NCBI RefSeq assembly: GCF_000165395.2
Contig: NW_026261571.1
Span: 1,698,501-1,762,500 of the forward strand
Source: Babesia bovis T2Bo
Taxonomy: Eukaryota > Apicomplexa > Aconoidasida > Piroplasmida > Babesiidae
Length of the DNA: 64,000 nt
Direction of reading: 5' to 3'
Shown: piece after piece, positions 10,365 to 21,688 of the stretch
Layout of the letters: every line of letters begins with the position of its first letter
Position numbering within the stretch: position 1 is the stretch's first letter
Notes under the pieces: model-generated
Told to the model about the DNA's origin: nothing
What the model saw: only the letters and a program-made list of their open reading frames with translations
Databases searched by the model: none
Program-made: the position numbers and the translations under genes

Positions 10365-13337
10365 ATGCCGGGAAAATGTAATCATTTGGCGGCGTGCCGT
10401 TTACGTTGTTCGATAAGATGGCAACCTTGGGTAGGAATGCGCCACTTGATAAGGTGCATCCTTTTGTTTTTCATTTCGATCGCATATGTCGAGCCTTTGA
10501 GAATTAACAGTGCCTTTTTAATAAACCAAGGTTTAACAGTGTCACTTAACGTTGATAAACGTCGTGATGTAGAAACCCATTATTCGTTAGAACCTGTAAA
10601 AGGTTCTTTAAAGAACCCATTTACAAACTCATCATTACGTGGGCATCTATATGTACACATGACTAAAAATGCAGTGGGTCCTAACCCCCTGGAGCTGAGT
10701 GAACAAGAGCATATGACTATTGCTTCTTCCCTTGATTCGTTATTCGACCGTTGTGTACAATCCTGTGACCATAGTGACTTCCAAACTGCTGTTGGTAATA
10801 TCAGGGAGTTCATGTCTGCTTATAAGGGTTTCTATTCCCATTTCTTCGAGGAACCAGTTGAGGTGGCACCTCCATTAACGGAAGTACCCAATGCTGCTAT
10901 ACATCGTGGTGATCAACTGCTGGGTGATAGCTGCAGATCGGCACAAGATGTTCCCAGAACCGACTCCAGTGGATCCATGTCGTCCTCCAAGCCCTTGGGT
11001 CGTTACAAAGCATCCAGGAAGGCTTTGAGTTACGAATACACTGACGACATTGACTCCCGTCGATGGCGTGTTGAGGCTAGATCTAGGATACCTCGTGATG
11101 TTTGTGGTATGATTCTGTACCAGCGTAGCCGTTGCGTGGGTATCATGGGTCGCATTATGCACAAGGTATCCTCTTTAGAGGATTTGCGGACAGTGATCAG
11201 TTTATCTAAAGATGCATGCCTCTTGGGTATGGACGTTTTGAAGAGCATGTATGAGGCTATGTGCATTATGAATGCGCGTATGGGCCGTACTACGAAGGCT
11301 CTGGAGTACATTGAGCGTATGTGGTCACACGGTGAACGTCGTCGTTACCGTACTTACGAGACTTTATTAAATCACTTCGAGGGTAACTTGGACAGTGAGG
11401 GTATATTGCAAGTATTGCGTCACATGGTTGATACGGCTGGCCTCACTGTAAACGGTCTTTTGTTAACTCGTGTTCTTGTTGCCATTTGTTTATCAGCTCG
11501 TCAAGAATTAATGAAGCATTGTAATGGTGCGGGATCCAACATAACTTCGGATACAATGGGAAACCTCAGTGACCAAAGCTCGGATGGTAGAAGTCAAAAA
11601 CATCTGTCATCTATGCTAGGGTTGGACTGTGACCGGGAATCCGTTCCTGTGCTCGACGCCGAGTCGGGAAATCACACTTTGAAACATCCAACATCAACGG
11701 ATGTGGACAATAAAGCTCGCAAGGTCAAAGACACGTTAAAACGTCAGCTGGAAGAGGTATTTCAGATATTTAGCAATCATGCTTGCAATCGTGTTGCGTT
11801 ATCTGCTCGGCTTGGTTATGTGATATACTCTGTATTTTCCAGGGCTTTCCCTGACCTAGTTAGGTTTACTCATGTATCCCCTAATAAATTATCTGGCAAT
11901 TTACCTATAAATACTGAACACTTGGGTGGTAGATCAGCTTTCAAGAACCCTAGTGGCATTACAAAGGATTTGGATCAGTCAAACTTTAATAATGGCCATA
12001 GCAAGCTCCTGCAAGGTGACGGTGTACTGCCAGATAATAGTGCTACTTATGGTAATTGTGTAAGTTGTAATTTTGCAGTGCCTTTGGTTGACCTTGGTAT
12101 AGCGGAGCGTCTGTCGGTATTACGCCGTTGGCTTCAGCACATATATGATTACAACTATCCTGAGATTTTGCGATTAGCTAATTTTTACGCTTGGCTATAT
12201 GCTCCATTGACTGCGGGCAAGGGCTATACCTGTGTTTTGGATGGGCAGAACATCGGTTACCATAAACGTGAATCTATGAGCCCTATGGATTTTGAGAAGG
12301 TTGATATAGTTTTGCAATCTATGATATCACTTGGTGAGCGTCCTTTTATAGTGTTACCTTACTATTGTCGTACTAGGAAAACAGTGTCTAGCTCTGTACT
12401 GACCAATGAGGCCATGGAGTTACTATTCCCTGGTTGCACATTGCCTTCAGCTTTGTTGAACCAGGTACCCGTTGGGAAACACGCTAGGTTGAAATATTCC
12501 GACCGTCATAAGGCTGCTCTTATAGATAAGTGGTACTCCCAGCGTCAGGTTTATTTCTGTGCTTCTGACAGCTACGACGACAACTATTTCTTTTTGGCCA
12601 ATGTGATGTCTGGTTGTGCTGAGGAGCTACATACAATCGCAACGTTTGTCAAGTCCGCATTGGCGTTGCTACTGCAGCAGCAGGGGGATGCATCGATGCT
12701 CCCTGAGCCTGAAATCGGTGACTACGCTGCTGCGGCATGCCCCTCCAGGCGTCCTCTAATGATGACTGTGACTAACGATACGCTATCAAATATGGAGATT
12801 CCTGGTGTGGATGAGGGTGCCATGCGTGCTTTGCGCGACATACCATTGACTCCTTACTTTTTCACTGACGGTTGGTCTCGGCGAAGGCACTCTGATGACC
12901 GGAAGGTAGTGGTTGGCCAACGCCTTCGGTATTCCTTAGGTAACGTGGGCCCTATAAATGGCAAATTCCACATTCCTTTGGGTTATGAGCGGAAGGTCCT
13001 GGATTACAAGGCTCGTCACACTGTTCTTATCAGTGAACATGAAGAAGGTTGCATAGAGCCACCTATTTCCGGTGCATATCTCGATACACAATCTGACGAG
13101 TCACACAACAGCGACCAGGAGCTAAAGCAGATAAACCAATGGTTAGAGCGCCATGGTTACAATGAGCTGTTTAATGCCCTTTGTGACAAGCATGGTCGCA
13201 GTTACCCTCAAACAGAGCCACGCCGCTTCCCTATATCTACAAAATCGCCAGAAATAATCAAGCAGAAGTTCAATCCAACTCAAGAAACACGTTGGCTGTG
13301 CATTGACTTAAATGTGCTGGGTAACACAAATGTGTAA
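10365..13337 (+). CDS. Protein-only RNase P (PRORP), probably apicoplast
   Basis: PRORP enzymes remove the 5' leader of precursor tRNAs without an RNA subunit. The 990-residue product has a hydrophobic signal-like segment (LIRCILLFFISIAYVEPL, about residues 28-45), helical PPR-like repeats around residues 270-380 (MCIMNARMGRTTKALEYIER; TYETLLNHFEGNL), and a C-terminal NYN metallonuclease domain. The latter begins TCVLDGQNIGYHKRE (near residue 625; compare the IDGANVG motif) and includes CASDSYDDNYFFLANV (near 734; compare the SNDDWYWLYA motif) with the acidic metal ligands. A conserved cysteine pair (CVSC, near 566) precedes it. There are two in-frame starts. The second ATG (10437, MRHLIRCILL) would place the signal peptide at the very N-terminus and may be the true start. 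The size, about twice that of plant PRORP, comes from low-complexity inserts. Apicoplast location is inferred from the leader. Confidence 0.85.
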   Translation: MPGKCNHLAACRLRCSIRWQPWVGMRHLIRCILLFFISIAYVEPLRINSAFLINQGLTVSLNVDKRRDVETHYSLEPVKGSLKNPFTNSSLRGHLYVHMTKNAVGPNPLELSEQEHMTIASSLDSLFDRCVQSCDHSDFQTAVGNIREFMSAYKGFYSHFFEEPVEVAPPLTEVPNAAIHRGDQLLGDSCRSAQDVPRTDSSGSMSSSKPLGRYKASRKALSYEYTDDIDSRRWRVEARSRIPRDVCGMILYQRSRCVGIMGRIMHKVSSLEDLRTVISLSKDACLLGMDVLKSMYEAMCIMNARMGRTTKALEYIERMWSHGERRRYRTYETLLNHFEGNLDSEGILQVLRHMVDTAGLTVNGLLLTRVLVAICLSARQELMKHCNGAGSNITSDTMGNLSDQSSDGRSQKHLSSMLGLDCDRESVPVLDAESGNHTLKHPTSTDVDNKARKVKDTLKRQLEEVFQIFSNHACNRVALSARLGYVIYSVFSRAFPDLVRFTHVSPNKLSGNLPINTEHLGGRSAFKNPSGITKDLDQSNFNNGHSKLLQGDGVLPDNSATYGNCVSCNFAVPLVDLGIAERLSVLRRWLQHIYDYNYPEILRLANFYAWLYAPLTAGKGYTCVLDGQNIGYHKRESMSPMDFEKVDIVLQSMISLGERPFIVLPYYCRTRKTVSSSVLTNEAMELLFPGCTLPSALLNQVPVGKHARLKYSDRHKAALIDKWYSQRQVYFCASDSYDDNYFFLANVMSGCAEELHTIATFVKSALALLLQQQGDASMLPEPEIGDYAAAACPSRRPLMMTVTNDTLSNMEIPGVDEGAMRALRDIPLTPYFFTDGWSRRRHSDDRKVVVGQRLRYSLGNVGPINGKFHIPLGYERKVLDYKARHTVLISEHEEGCIEPPISGAYLDTQSDESHNSDQELKQINQWLERHGYNELFNALCDKHGRSYPQTEPRRFPISTKSPEIIKQKFNPTQETRWLCIDLNVLGNTNV

Positions 13338-13399
13338 TCATTGTTGTCTATCCTATGATGGGGGATACATCAAGTTATTTCATAGTTTATAATACAAAA

Positions 13400-14485
13400 A
13401 TGTCATTTTTCGAGAAGGTCGCCTTGCGTGCGAAGCGCTTGGGATCTTGTTTGTGTTTGGGTCTTGACCCTCGCAACGAGACTGTTGACCGTTTTTCTCA
13501 GACTGGTTACTTTACTGTTTTATACGACCGCCATGTGAAGAACAGTCATCTTGATGGATTTCGTAGTCGTGAGATATCTTCATTATACGTTAAACTGAAG
13601 CTTTATTGTTGTTTCGTTCTAGAATCTACACATGAGCACATTTGCTGTGTTAAGCCAAACCTGGCATTTTTCATAGCTCAGGGTGCTGAGGGCATTCAGG
13701 TATGTCATTGAAATATACTGATGTCTATGCTACTATACAATACGAACTTCTTGGTGGTCAACAGTTCTATTAGTAGAGCCACTCTTTGTACTTACTTAGT
13801 TTATTTCCACTAACGATGTTCTAATCCTGTATGGAGTATACACTTCATAGGTTTTGATGGACATTTGTGAGATGCTCCGTGAGATGGATATACCAATACT
13901 CCTTGATGGCAAGTTGGGTGACATCGGTTCGACTATGGAGTATTACAAGAAGTTCATCTTTGACATATTGAAGGCTGACAGTTGTACTGTCAACACACTG
14001 CTTGGCACTGACGTTCTGTCGGTGATGGCTACCGACACTCAAGGCAATTACGTTCACGACTTATTTGTGTTAGCCAAGTGTTCAAATCCATCTTCTGAGC
14101 AAATTCAGGGTGCTATATTGAACGACCATTCTCCTGTGTACATGGAGATAATCAAGAAATGCGAGTCGTTCTACAAGTCCAAGGGTGTAACCGGTGCCAA
14201 GGTTGGCTATGTCATTGGTGCTACTTGTGTGGAGGTGTTATCCGAGGTTCGCCGAAGCTACCCGGAGTGTATTATTTTAATGCCTGGCATCGGTGCTCAG
14301 GGCGGTCAACTTGAGTCTGCAATGAAGGCTGGTATGTATCTTATGTTTCATTACACATGTATTCAGCTTTGGACAGTAACGGCGGTGGTGTGATTGTACC
14401 TATATCGCGTGCTATTATAGATCTTCCAAACCCTGGCCAAGCTGCTGAACAGTGGAAGGAGCAGATCAACGCTTGTATTGCTTAA
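13400..14485 (+). CDS. Orotidine 5'-phosphate decarboxylase
   Basis: Last step of de novo UMP synthesis, the only pyrimidine source in these parasites, which lack salvage. Three exons: 13400-13699, 13851-14331 and 14367-14485. Intron 1 is 151 nt, long for this window, and intron 2 is 35 nt; the phases agree. The TIM-barrel motifs are present: CLCLGLDPRNE near the start, CCVKPNLAFFIAQGAEG, then the catalytic D-x-K-x-x-D-I in ILLDGKLGDIGSTMEYYKKF, SCTVNTLLGTDVL, LMPGIGAQGG and the phosphate-binding GVIVPISRAI. Layout and motifs resemble the single-domain Plasmodium enzyme, whose partner OPRT is a separate protein. An upstream in-frame ATG at 13355 would add 15 residues, but the ATG at 13400 follows an A-rich context and begins the conserved domain. 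It lies 62 bp after PRORP on the same strand. Confidence 0.93.
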
Positions 14486-14937
14486 ATGAAGTCGTGATTT
14501 AGTGACCTTACGCAAGGTCCTTAAACTTTAACTCTACCATAATAGTGTGGATATTCTATTTTGTACTGTTAGACAAGTTTATGCATTGGTATATATTTTG
14601 TATTACTTAGCGACATGCTTCAATGTTGGAAATGGGATTATATTCTCATTGGCACAAAATGGCACTACCTAGATAAAGGTGAATCCAATCTATGTAGTGT
14701 TTAGCTTCCCACGGGTATAATTACCAAAGGGACACTCTGTGGTGATATAGGTGATATCCAGTAACCATACTATTGCACTGGCAACACCGTATTGTACACA
14801 TGGCAAAATGCTAGAATAAACTAATATTTACTTTTGCTAGTCAGTGGTAACTTCACGAAGTCCATGCTGCAACTAGTAACTCATATCATAGATTGTCTAG
14901 TAATACCACATTACCGGGTCTTATAGTGCATATATCA
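14486..14937. other. Convergent 3' region, OMPDC / SWR1
   Basis: The 3' ends of two convergent genes face each other here across about 450 bp. I see AT-rich untranslated sequence only, with no open frame or RNA gene that I can support. Confidence 0.5.
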
Positions 14938-17900
14938 TTACTCTTCTACTTCGGGGTCACTACTATCCGAGTCAGTGCCGGAGTAAGACGAATCACCCGA
15001 ATCCGAACTTACGTAATCGGAATCTATGGAGGCAACCTTGATTTTAACTTGCATTTCATCACGTTGCGCGATGAGTGTAGGCGTATTGAATCGTAGCAAC
15101 AGCTTGATGGAATATGCCACCAACGCAGGCATTGAGGATATGATATCCGATTGGAAATCTTGGAAGTCTTTAGTCCCAGATCCGAGCTCGTTGTGATGGC
15201 TCTTAAGCGCATTGGCATCATCTTCGTCTTCAGCTTCAGCCAACATATTGACAACTCGCGATTTTGTCTTCTCTGTGGTAGCGGCCTCAACAACCGGTGC
15301 TTCCGACTCGTGTAGCACCTTTCTGCCGTATATATCATCATTGTTGCTCGAAGAACTGCTACCCTGCTCCTTTAGTATATTCAGTAGTGTATCTACATTC
15401 GAGAACCATGTATGTGTCTCTGTATCGAAGTTACCCTTATCCACTACGATATCATCTAGTCTGCGCTTCTGCAGCTGCTTTCTCCAGATATTCTCTTCAA
15501 CTGTATGTTCACTAATAAGTCTGTAGACGTTAACCTCTCGTGTCTGTCCTATTCTATGGCATCTGTCCATGGCCTGTCTATCCATAGCTGGGTTCCAGTC
15601 AGTATCATAAAATATGACTGTATCAGCTCCCGTTAGCGTTAGACCCACACCACCCGCTCTGGTCGACGATATAAATAAGAAAATCTTCTGGTTTTCGTTG
15701 AATCTCGTGACTATGCGCTGCCTCATATCAACTTTTGTGGAGCCATCTAGCCTGATGTAGGTGAAACCCATGAGATTAATCCAGTTTTCCAGTATGTCCA
15801 ACATCTTGGAGAACTGTGTATATAACAGACATCTATGTCCCTCGTTTTTTAATTTATTTAGCAAATTCCCTAGTACCAGGAATTTACCACAATCATCGTG
15901 TAGTAGATTTCTCGGTGGGAATAGAATCCGTTGTAGCCCCGGTGTCATTTCCATGGTCACGGTCTTATCCATAAAGTTTGACCTTATAAAGGGCCTCGAG
16001 AGCTTCTTCTGCGCTTTTCTTGCACGTAACTCTCTACTTTGGTTTAACGCTACTCCATTTGTTCCTGATATCAATACTTTTCTGGGTACGCATTGAACTG
16101 GTCTCCCTGTGGTACATACGAACCTTGACATGATCCACCAATACTTCTCTGCAATATCATCTGCGCTAGGCTGGACTAAATCGGCAAACAACTCCACTTT
16201 TGGTTTTGGTCTTTTATCTACTTTGAATAGGTTTAAGATTCCCTGTTCATTTACTTCCAGTAGTTCTCGACGGTTAACAAGTGTATCCTTGTTCTTGGAT
16301 TTCGCCTGTTTAATATATTCATTTAACTTAGTGGTTCCCCCTAGGTCCGCAATATCCAATACTTGCACATCCCGATCCCCGGAATACCCAATCGTGGTAA
16401 TAGGCCTTGTCATGGACATTCTATCTGGAGTGTCCTCACGTAGTCCCCCTAAGACACCGATATTGCTGCCACCATTAATCGCGTTCTCTGTAGCTGTTTG
16501 TCCAGGGGCTCCATCGCCTAGTTTCATCGGATCCGCTGGGTGATTTATAGAGCCCGTGTCTGTTATAACCCTAGATTTCACTGGTTCCATACCAGAAGAG
16601 ACATATCGTCGCCAATTTGATAGATAATTGACTGGATCGTAGCTACGTACCTTTAACATCCGATTTATAAGTTGGTTACATAATCGCAGCTTCCTTCGTC
16701 CTCCAGATCTCTTGCTGGATAGGCACTTTGATATCGGCAATCTATCCACTACTGGTAAATGAACTAGCTTCTTGTGGTACCCATTATCATTTTCACTGTA
16801 CAACCTGTTGAACGGGACCTTTAATCCCTGGTACGAGCGCACAAATGACACTGGTGTAGCTACTCGTTCTATTTTTCCTGTTAAACCAATTGACACTGGC
16901 AGCGAATTGGGTGGGTTCCGGTAGAACGATATTATTTCATACTTGTACAGTCTTTGGTCATGTTTACGGTCTTCCAACAGCATCATTGAGGGTATAACCA
17001 CATCTTGCATCATACCTGGGTCGTAATATGGTGATTCCACTGGTCTCGGCTGCAACTGGTCTGGGTGGTTACATATCTTCCTGAGCTGCATCAGCACAAA
17101 TAGCATTGACCTATAGCTTGGGTTAGACATGGCATCTACGGTACTCCTACTGGTAATGAACTCATCATACAGTATCCTCTGTCGCCGTGACAAATAGCAC
17201 TTGATAACGTGCTCGTATTTCGACGGCATCTGCTTTTCTACATCCTTCTTGAGCCTCCTGAGTAGATACGGCCTGAGCACTGTATGCAGCTTCTTGACTA
17301 GCTGTGCTGTCTGGGAGTCCACTATAGCCCCTGTAGCGCCAGTCTGCTCCTTTTCGATAGACTCCGTCAGCGGGTCGCTGAACCACTCCTTGAACTCGCT
17401 ATGCGAGGTGAATATATCTGGCAGGATAAAGTGCATCAGCGACCACAATTCCTGTAGTGAGTTCTGCAGTGGCGTTCCCGTGAGCAGGAGTCTTCCCTGG
17501 GTATTAAACGTTAACAGCGTCTGCCACCGCTTGGAATGGAAGTTCTTTATATTCTGTGCTTCGTCCAGTACCATATAAACCCAACTCTTGCGCTTGAGTA
17601 TATGTGCATCCTGTACAACAGTGGCGTAGGACACAATACAGACATTAAAGGCATATTCCTTGTTCCATCCTACACGTTTCTTTGCGCGTTCAGCGGGTGT
17701 CCCATAGTACGACAGTATGGTGAACCCCGGGCAGAACTTTTTGAACTCCATTTCCCAGTTGAGCAATACTGACGTTGGTACCACTATTAGGTGCGGTCCC
17801 CAATTACCATGGTCGCATGCCAGGTGCGCCAGCAGCGCTATTGTCTGCAGGGTCTTGCCCAAACCCATTTCATCGGCCAATATTCCATTTGACTTGTTGC

Positions 17901-20226
17901 GATAGAGTGACGCCAACCACCTGAGTCCATCCAGCTGGTACGGTCTCAGCACAGCCCTGATAAGGCATGGTACCTGTACTTCATCAGGATCGTCTGATGC
18001 CACACTATCTCTTGGTGAATTCTCACTATCGTCTGACGACACTGCAGATAGCTCCTGTGGGTCACTATTGCTTCCAGCCTGTAAAGAGTGAGTTGTGTAC
18101 ATTGAGTAGCATTCGATGACTGGATACATCATCCGTGGCCAACAAAGCCTGGACATACTAAAGACTTACCACTTCATGCGTTGAACTGGGACTTGGTAGT
18201 TCTTGGATATCCATGTGATCGTTTTCCATTTTTTTGTACATTTCTAATAACTGCTCTATTGGCATTTCAGCGTCATTCTGCAAGGCATGGATCTCTTGTT
18301 GCTGTTTCGTGTCATCATCAGAGTCGCTACTCATATCTTGGTCAAGCGCTTCATCTTCCATTTCCTGCTTTTTGTACATATCCTCGCCGATATCAAACTC
18401 CTGCTCATCGTCTAGCTCCAGTGACTGTGGCTCCTTGGTATCTACATTGAAATTACCACCTGAAGTGGCGTCATTGGGATCCTGTGAGTCTGACTCCGTG
18501 GAATCCAGACACTCATCACTATCTGTAATCGGTGAACCCACATCGCCTGGCGTGGATGTTTCCTGGTATTCAGCTGCATACTTAGCGGCATCCTCTTGGT
18601 ACCGCTTTAAAATCTCCTCTATTGGCATATTCAAGTCATCTTCCAGTGCTCCTATTTCCTGCTTGTAGTCCTGCGCCTCGTTCTCACGCTCCATGGCAAC
18701 CTCCAGCTCTGCATCATCACGTTCCATTTGTTTCATTTCCTCTGATACAATGAACTCATCCTGGTCGTCAGCTGGTACGTCATCGTTTTTCACGTTCACA
18801 GCAGCGCCATCGTTAGTTTTACCGCGCTTGTGGGTGTCCGTAGTCTCCTTTTTCACATCCGAGCCCTCTGTCTTGATTCTCCTTTTGGTGCGGATACGTT
18901 CATTTTGGTTGATCGACAGCTTAATTGCATCCTCAACAAATTTGTCCAACCTCAACCGTTTCTTTTCCAGTAGAGTCGCCTGTAAATCTCGTTTCATGCG
19001 TTCCCATGCAAACTTTTCAATTTTCTTCCAGTACACTGCCACCATGTTGCATACATTCTTGCAAGATAACCTTTTATTACGCAGCTCTTCCTGCTCCAAC
19101 GTTGCCCTTCGCGATTGTATCTTGGATGTATGCTTAATTGCTGACGCCACCACTTGCTTGTACTTTCTCCGCTTTTCACGATGTTCCCCAACCACAAGGC
19201 CCTGGAAGTCGTCCATCTCCTTGAGTGCGGAGTTCCACAATGATGCATCCGATGACTTGTGTGGTTCTGTCTGTTTTGTCGGTATGTTACGACCCATTTG
19301 GGAATAGAGTTCCTCGAGCTCCTTTTGGTGCGTTTCAAGTTTGATAGTAATCTCTTTGGTTGCTACTTTGAATTCCTTGTACAACCCACCTAGTGACACT
19401 AGGAAATCCTGGTCAACCTCTACATTTGGCTTTGACATTGCAACAAGTTCGTCTAAAGCCTCTATCCTTGAGTGCAATAGCCTGAAGTACTCCATATCTA
19501 TCATTGCTCTGTCATCTTCCAGGATGCTCCCTAATTTACTGTTCTTGTACCTGCTGCCACTATCTCTGCTGGAACTTTTATCTTTGCAGTACGGTGCCGA
19601 AATTCTCCTAGGGTTTGCCGCGAGGTTAACTTTTTTCTGCGGCATCTTGCCGCCGAATAAATGCTTCTCTACATATTGTATCATTGGGTGCTGTACCATG
19701 TACTGCTGGACTCCGCATGAAGACCTGCCTCCCACGGTAAATGGGCTGGAAAATGACATGGAACGCCCTTGAGGCAATCCCATATATCCCATATTGGGTG
19801 CTGAAACAGTGTCACAATGTGTTCAGGTAACTTACCATTGATTGCGTTGAAGGATGTATCAACTTGGGCGGGACCAATAGCTCCGTATCCATAGACCATT
19901 CGTGGCCCATGAGCTGCTGTTTGTGGATATGCGCCATACACGTCACCCATTTGCTGGAATGCTGCTGGCGAGATGTGTCTCGTGGTATTGACGTTATGTA
20001 TACCGTAATTCATGACGCCGCAGTCCCCGAAGCTTGCAACGGGTCCCGCCAGAGTTTGCATCTGTGTCTGCCAGTCGGAAAATGGCGGCATTGTATATGG
20101 CTGCGGGCAGTACTCCATTGCAGGTGGTAGTGAATCATTTGCTGTAGTCGTCTCCTCCTTTACCTCCGAGGAGGCACTGTCCTTGGAGGACGCCGGTACT
20201 TTATCTCCCGGGCTTTCAGCGGCCAT
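14938..20226 (-). CDS. SWR1/SRCAP-type Snf2 chromatin remodelling ATPase
   Basis: Three exons: 20226-19836, 19800-18170 and 18078-14938, with introns of 35 and 91 nt, give 1720 residues. Without splicing this appears as three separate frames. Exon 1 is proline/glycine/tyrosine-rich. Exon 2 carries an HSA helix (FQGLVVGEHREKRRKYKQVV through VYWKKIEKFAWERMK), which recruits actin-related proteins, then a long acidic region with two 'MPIEQLLEMYKK'-like motifs characteristic of SWR1/SRCAP. Exon 3 holds the ATPase: Walker A DEMGLGKTLQTIALLAHL, Walker B box DEAQNIKN, LLTGTPLQNSLQELWSLMHF. A large insertion between the two lobes is the hallmark of the INO80/SWR1 class. The second lobe reads LLYTQFSKMLDILENW through DRCHRIGQTREVNVYRL. 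These enzymes exchange H2A.Z into nucleosomes. The start ATG is one base after the upstream gene's stop. Confidence 0.9.
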
Positions 20227-20227
20227 T

Positions 20228-21319
20228 TTATAATCCCCTTGGTATATGCCGTCTAAAGTGTCCTCTGCGTTTGGATTGTATTCTGGAAACCGTAGGGTTG
20301 TTCACAAACCCCTTTTTAGTCACCGCTTGGTGCTTAGCTTCTGCGATTAAGCCTAGTATATCACGTTCAATCTGCTTGGGTGATGTCTGGGTCCCCCCTA
20401 ACACAATTGACCGGTCACTTGCACTGGTACCAGTAGATCTAGACTTCAAGGTTTTCTTTTCAGGTTGCAAGCCAGATGCACCCGGTATGGGTGCGACTTT
20501 TGTTGTGGATCCGGATAGATCACTATTATTGCCAGGTTGTGGCAAATCCGTACGTTTGAGTTGGTTGGTGTTAGTTTGGTTGTTTGGGATACTTTCTCCC
20601 GAGGTGTCCTTTGACTCCCTCACAGTACGTGGTGACAAGTCCCTCTTGGTTAAACTACGGTCTGGTTTCCTGTTGCCAAGATTATAGAACTCAGTTGGTA
20701 CATCTTTGCTCCTAAAGCAAAGCGGTACGTATGGTACTTTGGGTTGTGATCCCGAGAGCAGTCCGTTGCGATAGGTACTAAACAGCCTGCGCAGTCGAGC
20801 TGCAATCCGAAGTTTCACTGAAACTTCACGCTTCGATGCTGATATAGCCGAGAGCTCCTCCTTAGATGCGGTGAAGCTGTTGCGCAACTCGCGATAGCGT
20901 CCAGAGAGCTTTCGCAGCTGTCGGTTGGCTGTTCCGAGTTTATAACCAAATCTCCTTATCTCCCACTCAGCCCAGGCAAGCTTGGTACGTATGAGTGACT
21001 TTTTGATATTATCCTTCTTGCTTGGTGGGTTAAGACCAAGCAGCTCTGCGACAGGCTCGAGTTGTAGTGGTTCTTTTAGGGGTCGCCTACCGTTATCGGC
21101 GTCCCTTCCGTGTAATCCACTGTTCTCGGTGAGATGTGACTGATACTGCTCTTGGTGGAAGATAGTGATGGGTGTAGTATCGTGTGTATTACTACGATTC
21201 TCTGTATGGGCACCCGGGCATCTCCCGTGGAGTCTTACAGCGCCATGCAAGTGATGTACGTAGCTGTATACAGATAAATAATTGATGCACAAATAGAGTA
21301 AAACGCTAACAATGTGCAT
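20228..21319 (-). CDS. Secreted or organelle-targeted coiled-coil protein, unrecognised
   Basis: Single-exon protein of 363 residues that I do not recognise. It starts with a signal peptide (MHIVSVLLYLCINYLSVYSY). Residues about 105-200 are basic and strongly helical (SLIRTKLAWAEWEIRRFGYK, then LRKLSGRYRELRNSF), probably a coiled coil. The rest is disordered, rich in serine, threonine and proline, and ends in a basic tail (RRGHFRRHIPRGL). Signal peptide plus basic serine-rich sequence would fit apicoplast targeting, but a rhoptry, microneme or exported location is equally possible. The stop lies a single base before the SWR1 ATG on the same strand, so the two share a transcript or the SWR1 promoter lies within this gene. 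Confidence 0.65.
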   Translation of the reverse strand: MHIVSVLLYLCINYLSVYSYVHHLHGAVRLHGRCPGAHTENRSNTHDTTPITIFHQEQYQSHLTENSGLHGRDADNGRRPLKEPLQLEPVAELLGLNPPSKKDNIKKSLIRTKLAWAEWEIRRFGYKLGTANRQLRKLSGRYRELRNSFTASKEELSAISASKREVSVKLRIAARLRRLFSTYRNGLLSGSQPKVPYVPLCFRSKDVPTEFYNLGNRKPDRSLTKRDLSPRTVRESKDTSGESIPNNQTNTNQLKRTDLPQPGNNSDLSGSTTKVAPIPGASGLQPEKKTLKSRSTGTSASDRSIVLGGTQTSPKQIERDILGLIAEAKHQAVTKKGFVNNPTVSRIQSKRRGHFRRHIPRGL

Positions 21320-21688
21320 GGACTTCGTTAGCTATAAACAACTGTACTCTAGTTCTGCTGTGGAATCTGTTTATAAACACAATGTAAAAGGCGTTATAAA
21401 CATTTAAGATCAAGAATCATAGTTTACACAGAATACATGTATTATGGAGACAGTTTCGTTTTGGTTAATATGGCTCAATGGAAGGATAGGGCCCAATGCA
21501 TGGGCCTTGCGGCGACCGTGGTGTCTTGAGGGGACGAAAGAAGAAATTTGTACTCACGTATATCATTTCGTGGATTATTATATAAAGTGACTTTTTAGGC
21601 AATGCTATCCAGATTATAGGTTAAATTTTGGTCTATGTGTGTCACCGGGTATGCGTATGCCCATTATTTAGGGGTAATACAGGCTAAT
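21320..21688. other. Intergenic region with GC-rich pocket
   Basis: Lies upstream of the secreted coiled-coil gene and downstream of the PGS1-like gene, both on the - strand. Most of it is AT-rich, but 21487-21540 is clearly GC-richer. It contains a six-base inverted repeat (ggccca and tgggcc around a five-base loop near 21490-21508), then CCTTGCGGCGACCGTGG. A similar ordered set of short words recurs near 23946-23979. It could be a promoter element or a small structured RNA; sequence alone does not decide. Confidence 0.4.

Noticed and set aside
18079..18169. A 21-nt intron (gtaagt...tccag) in the SWR1 gene
   Set aside because: The phase after that acceptor does not fit the downstream frame; the 91-nt intron ending tttacag does.
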